The position numbers and the translations under genes were made by a program. Positions 62,803 through 64,000 of a DNA stretch of 64,000 nucleotides are shown here, one piece after another (positions within the stretch are counted from its first letter, which is position 1; the number at the start of each line of letters is the position of its first letter). The notes beneath the pieces are model-generated. The model saw only the letters and a list, made by a program, of their open reading frames with translations. It did no database searches and was not told the origin of the DNA. Source of the stretch: Burkholderiales bacterium 67-32 (GTDB taxonomy: Bacteria > Pseudomonadota > Gammaproteobacteria > Burkholderiales > Burkholderiaceae_B); assembly GCA_001898625.1 (NCBI GenBank), contig MKUP01000032.1, positions 62,001 through 126,000 on the forward strand. The letters run 5' to 3'.

Positions 62803-63672
62803 TCAGTTGCGGGGTGTTGGTACCTGGAACGCCTTGCAAGGATCTTCGCGCTTCGCGGGCGGGATCACGATGTCGCGGTCGTAGGCCCCGGACGCGGCAG
62901 GCTGCTCGGTGTAGCCCACCGACAGGATGGTGCCGGGCTTGAGCCAGCGCGGCACGCCGATGTCGCGACGGACATGGCCGTTGCCGGCCAACAGGACGAC
63001 AGGCCGTTGGGCGGAAGCGCCGGGCACGCGCGCGGCACCGGCGACCGCGCCGGCCATCACGGCATCGCGCGCGAGCTGGGCCATGGCCATGCCGCCCAGC
63101 ATGGACGGGGGCAGGGCGCCGCAATGGGCCTCGGCCACTTCCTTGCGCTGCGCCGCCAGCAGGTCGGGCGGGGGCGCGAGCAGGCCGAGCCGGCGCAATT
63201 CGTTGGTATCGAACAGGGCCGCGGGGCCTTGCTTCATGACGGTGCCGGCATCGGCCCGCGACAGGTTGGCGGCGACCACGGGCAGCTTCTCGCGCAGCGC
63301 CAGTTCCAGCACGGGGCGGTAGTACGCCCAGTCCCAGCCCGTCTTGGCCGGTGCCGCGGCCTGGATCACGCAGTCGGCGGTCGTACAGGTACGCAGGGCC
63401 CGATCCAGGTCGGCCTGCCGTTCACGATCGAACTGTTCCATCGCGATGGCCGGCCGCCAGCCCGCGCGCACCGCGCGCGTGAGCGCCTGCAGGCGCAGGC
63501 GATGGCCCTGGGCGTTGTCATGGACTTCGCCCAGCAGTACGACCTCGTGGCGCGGCAGCTCGGCCGCGAGCGACGCGACGGCGGCGTCGCGGCTGCCGGG
63601 CAGCCACGAGCAGCCGGCCAGCAGCAGGGCCGCGGCGGCGCCGGCCAGCGGTGCGAGCGTGCCGGCCTTCAT
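62803..63672 (-). CDS. ChaN-family lipoprotein, haem-binding-like
   Basis: 289 residues with lipobox LLAGC (Cys22). HEVVLLGEVHDNAQGH, AMEQFD, DWAYYRPVLELA and VVLLAGNGHVRRDIGVPRWL are landmarks of the ChaN/DUF399 family, whose Campylobacter member binds haem cofacially. The start at 63672 overlaps the stop of the HmuS-type gene, so the two belong to one haem or iron uptake operon. Confidence 0.85.
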   Translation of the reverse strand: MKAGTLAPLAGAAAALLLAGCSWLPGSRDAAVASLAAELPRHEVVLLGEVHDNAQGHRLRLQALTRAVRAGWRPAIAMEQFDRERQADLDRALRTCTTADCVIQAAAPAKTGWDWAYYRPVLELALREKLPVVAANLSRADAGTVMKQGPAALFDTNELRRLGLLAPPPDLLAAQRKEVAEAHCGALPPSMLGGMAMAQLARDAVMAGAVAGAARVPGASAQRPVVLLAGNGHVRRDIGVPRWLKPGTILSVGYTEQPAASGAYDRDIVIPPAKREDPCKAFQVPTPRN

Positions 63673-64000
63673 GCCGCGGGCCGGGGCGTGTCCGGCGCGA
63701 TGGCGGCCAGTCCGTCGGCCAGCGCCGTCCACGCCGCCAGCTCGGGCTTGCCCGGTTTGCGTTCGCCGAAGAACTGCACGATCAACGAGCCTTCGGCGTC
63801 ATAGCATTCCAGCGAGGTCACGATGCCGTCGACCGTGGGCTTGCGCACCAGCCAGGCCTCGGTGAAGAGATCCATGCGCAGGTGCAGGTTGAAGCCCGGG
63901 TCCAGCACGTTGAGCCAGGGACCCATGGGCGCGATGCGGTGGACCGGTCCGGTGTGGATCTGCACGCATCCGGCATTGCCGACGAAGACCATGATGGACA
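63669..64000 (-). CDS. HmuS/HemS-type haem-handling protein, C-terminal part
   Basis: Only the last roughly 110 residues lie in the window; the frame stays open to the right edge. VGNAGCVQIHTGPVHRI, GPWLNVLDPGFNLHLRMD and WLVRKPTVDGIVTSLECYDAEG are the conserved C-terminal repeat of haem-degrading/trafficking proteins (HemS, ChuS, BhuS). It acts in the cytoplasm on imported haem. The Met at 63992 is internal. It is coupled to the ChaN-like gene. Confidence 0.9.
   Translation of the reverse strand, partial: SIMVFVGNAGCVQIHTGPVHRIAPMGPWLNVLDPGFNLHLRMDLFTEAWLVRKPTVDGIVTSLECYDAEGSLIVQFFGERKPGKPELAAWTALADGLAAIAPDTPRPAA

Overview
The window reads as chromosomal DNA of a high-GC betaproteobacterium of the Alcaligenaceae, most like Bordetella or Achromobacter. 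Three things point there: five periplasmic solute receptors of the Bug (TctC-like) family without transporter membrane genes nearby, many LysR regulators each beside a small catabolic operon, and an iron-regulated sodA, a pattern I recall from Bordetella. There is no IS element, phage, CRISPR array, rRNA or tRNA that I can see. Coding density is very high: the longest gap without a gene is about 210 bp (24424-24632), so no stretch over 300 bp lacks a gene.

Layout. 1-3098: end of glnA, then ntrB-ntrC (nitrogen control). 3129-4644 (minus): sodA followed by a ZIP metal transporter, with a good Fur box in front. 4741-9412: biotin genes, bioA facing away from bioF-bioH-bioCD; BioC and BioD are one fused protein and bioB is absent. 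9422-20098: a LysR regulator opposite a tightly overlapping operon (RidA, Bug receptor, three-subunit molybdenum hydroxylase, class III ring-cleavage dioxygenase, FAD monooxygenase, CoxG, gamma-glutamyltransferase-like hydrolase), which looks like an aerobic pathway for an N-heteroaromatic acid. 20095-23289 (minus): xthA, a HigBA-like toxin-antitoxin pair, azurin and nnrS, with an NsrR-like box before nnrS.

23389-26651: an AraC regulator opposite a lipoprotein glycoside hydrolase. 26796-29851: three small membrane-anchored periplasmic proteins in an overlapping operon, converging on a polytopic membrane protein; function unknown. 30024-32123: cupin, ferritin-like protein and a glycosyltransferase that seems to start at CTG. 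32002-35932 (minus): amidohydrolase, isopropylmalate-dehydrogenase-like enzyme and two Bug receptors (one with a Tat signal), divergent from a LysR gene that itself overlaps a second-type ftsH. 39077-42856 (minus): LysR, AtuA-like protein, small partner protein, Bug. 42964-45237: secreted alpha/beta hydrolase-like lipoprotein.

45334-54840: a copper-resistance block: P-type ATPase with a MerR-type promoter, multicopper oxidase CopA, CopB, CopC, CopD, a DUF411 protein, CopRS two-component system and a small secreted repeat protein. 54966-62679 (minus): a LigC-like dehydrogenase, Bug receptor, amidohydrolase, LysR, PuuE-like deacetylase, carbamoylsarcosine-amidase-like protein, two hot-dog dehydratases and a class III CoA transferase. 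This looks like a second heterocycle or cyclic-amide pathway, and a long hairpin covers the ribosome binding site of its first gene. 62803-64000 (minus): a ChaN-like lipoprotein and the end of a HmuS-type haem protein, part of a haem-uptake locus running off the window.

All function calls come from reading motifs and from memory of families; no database search was possible.
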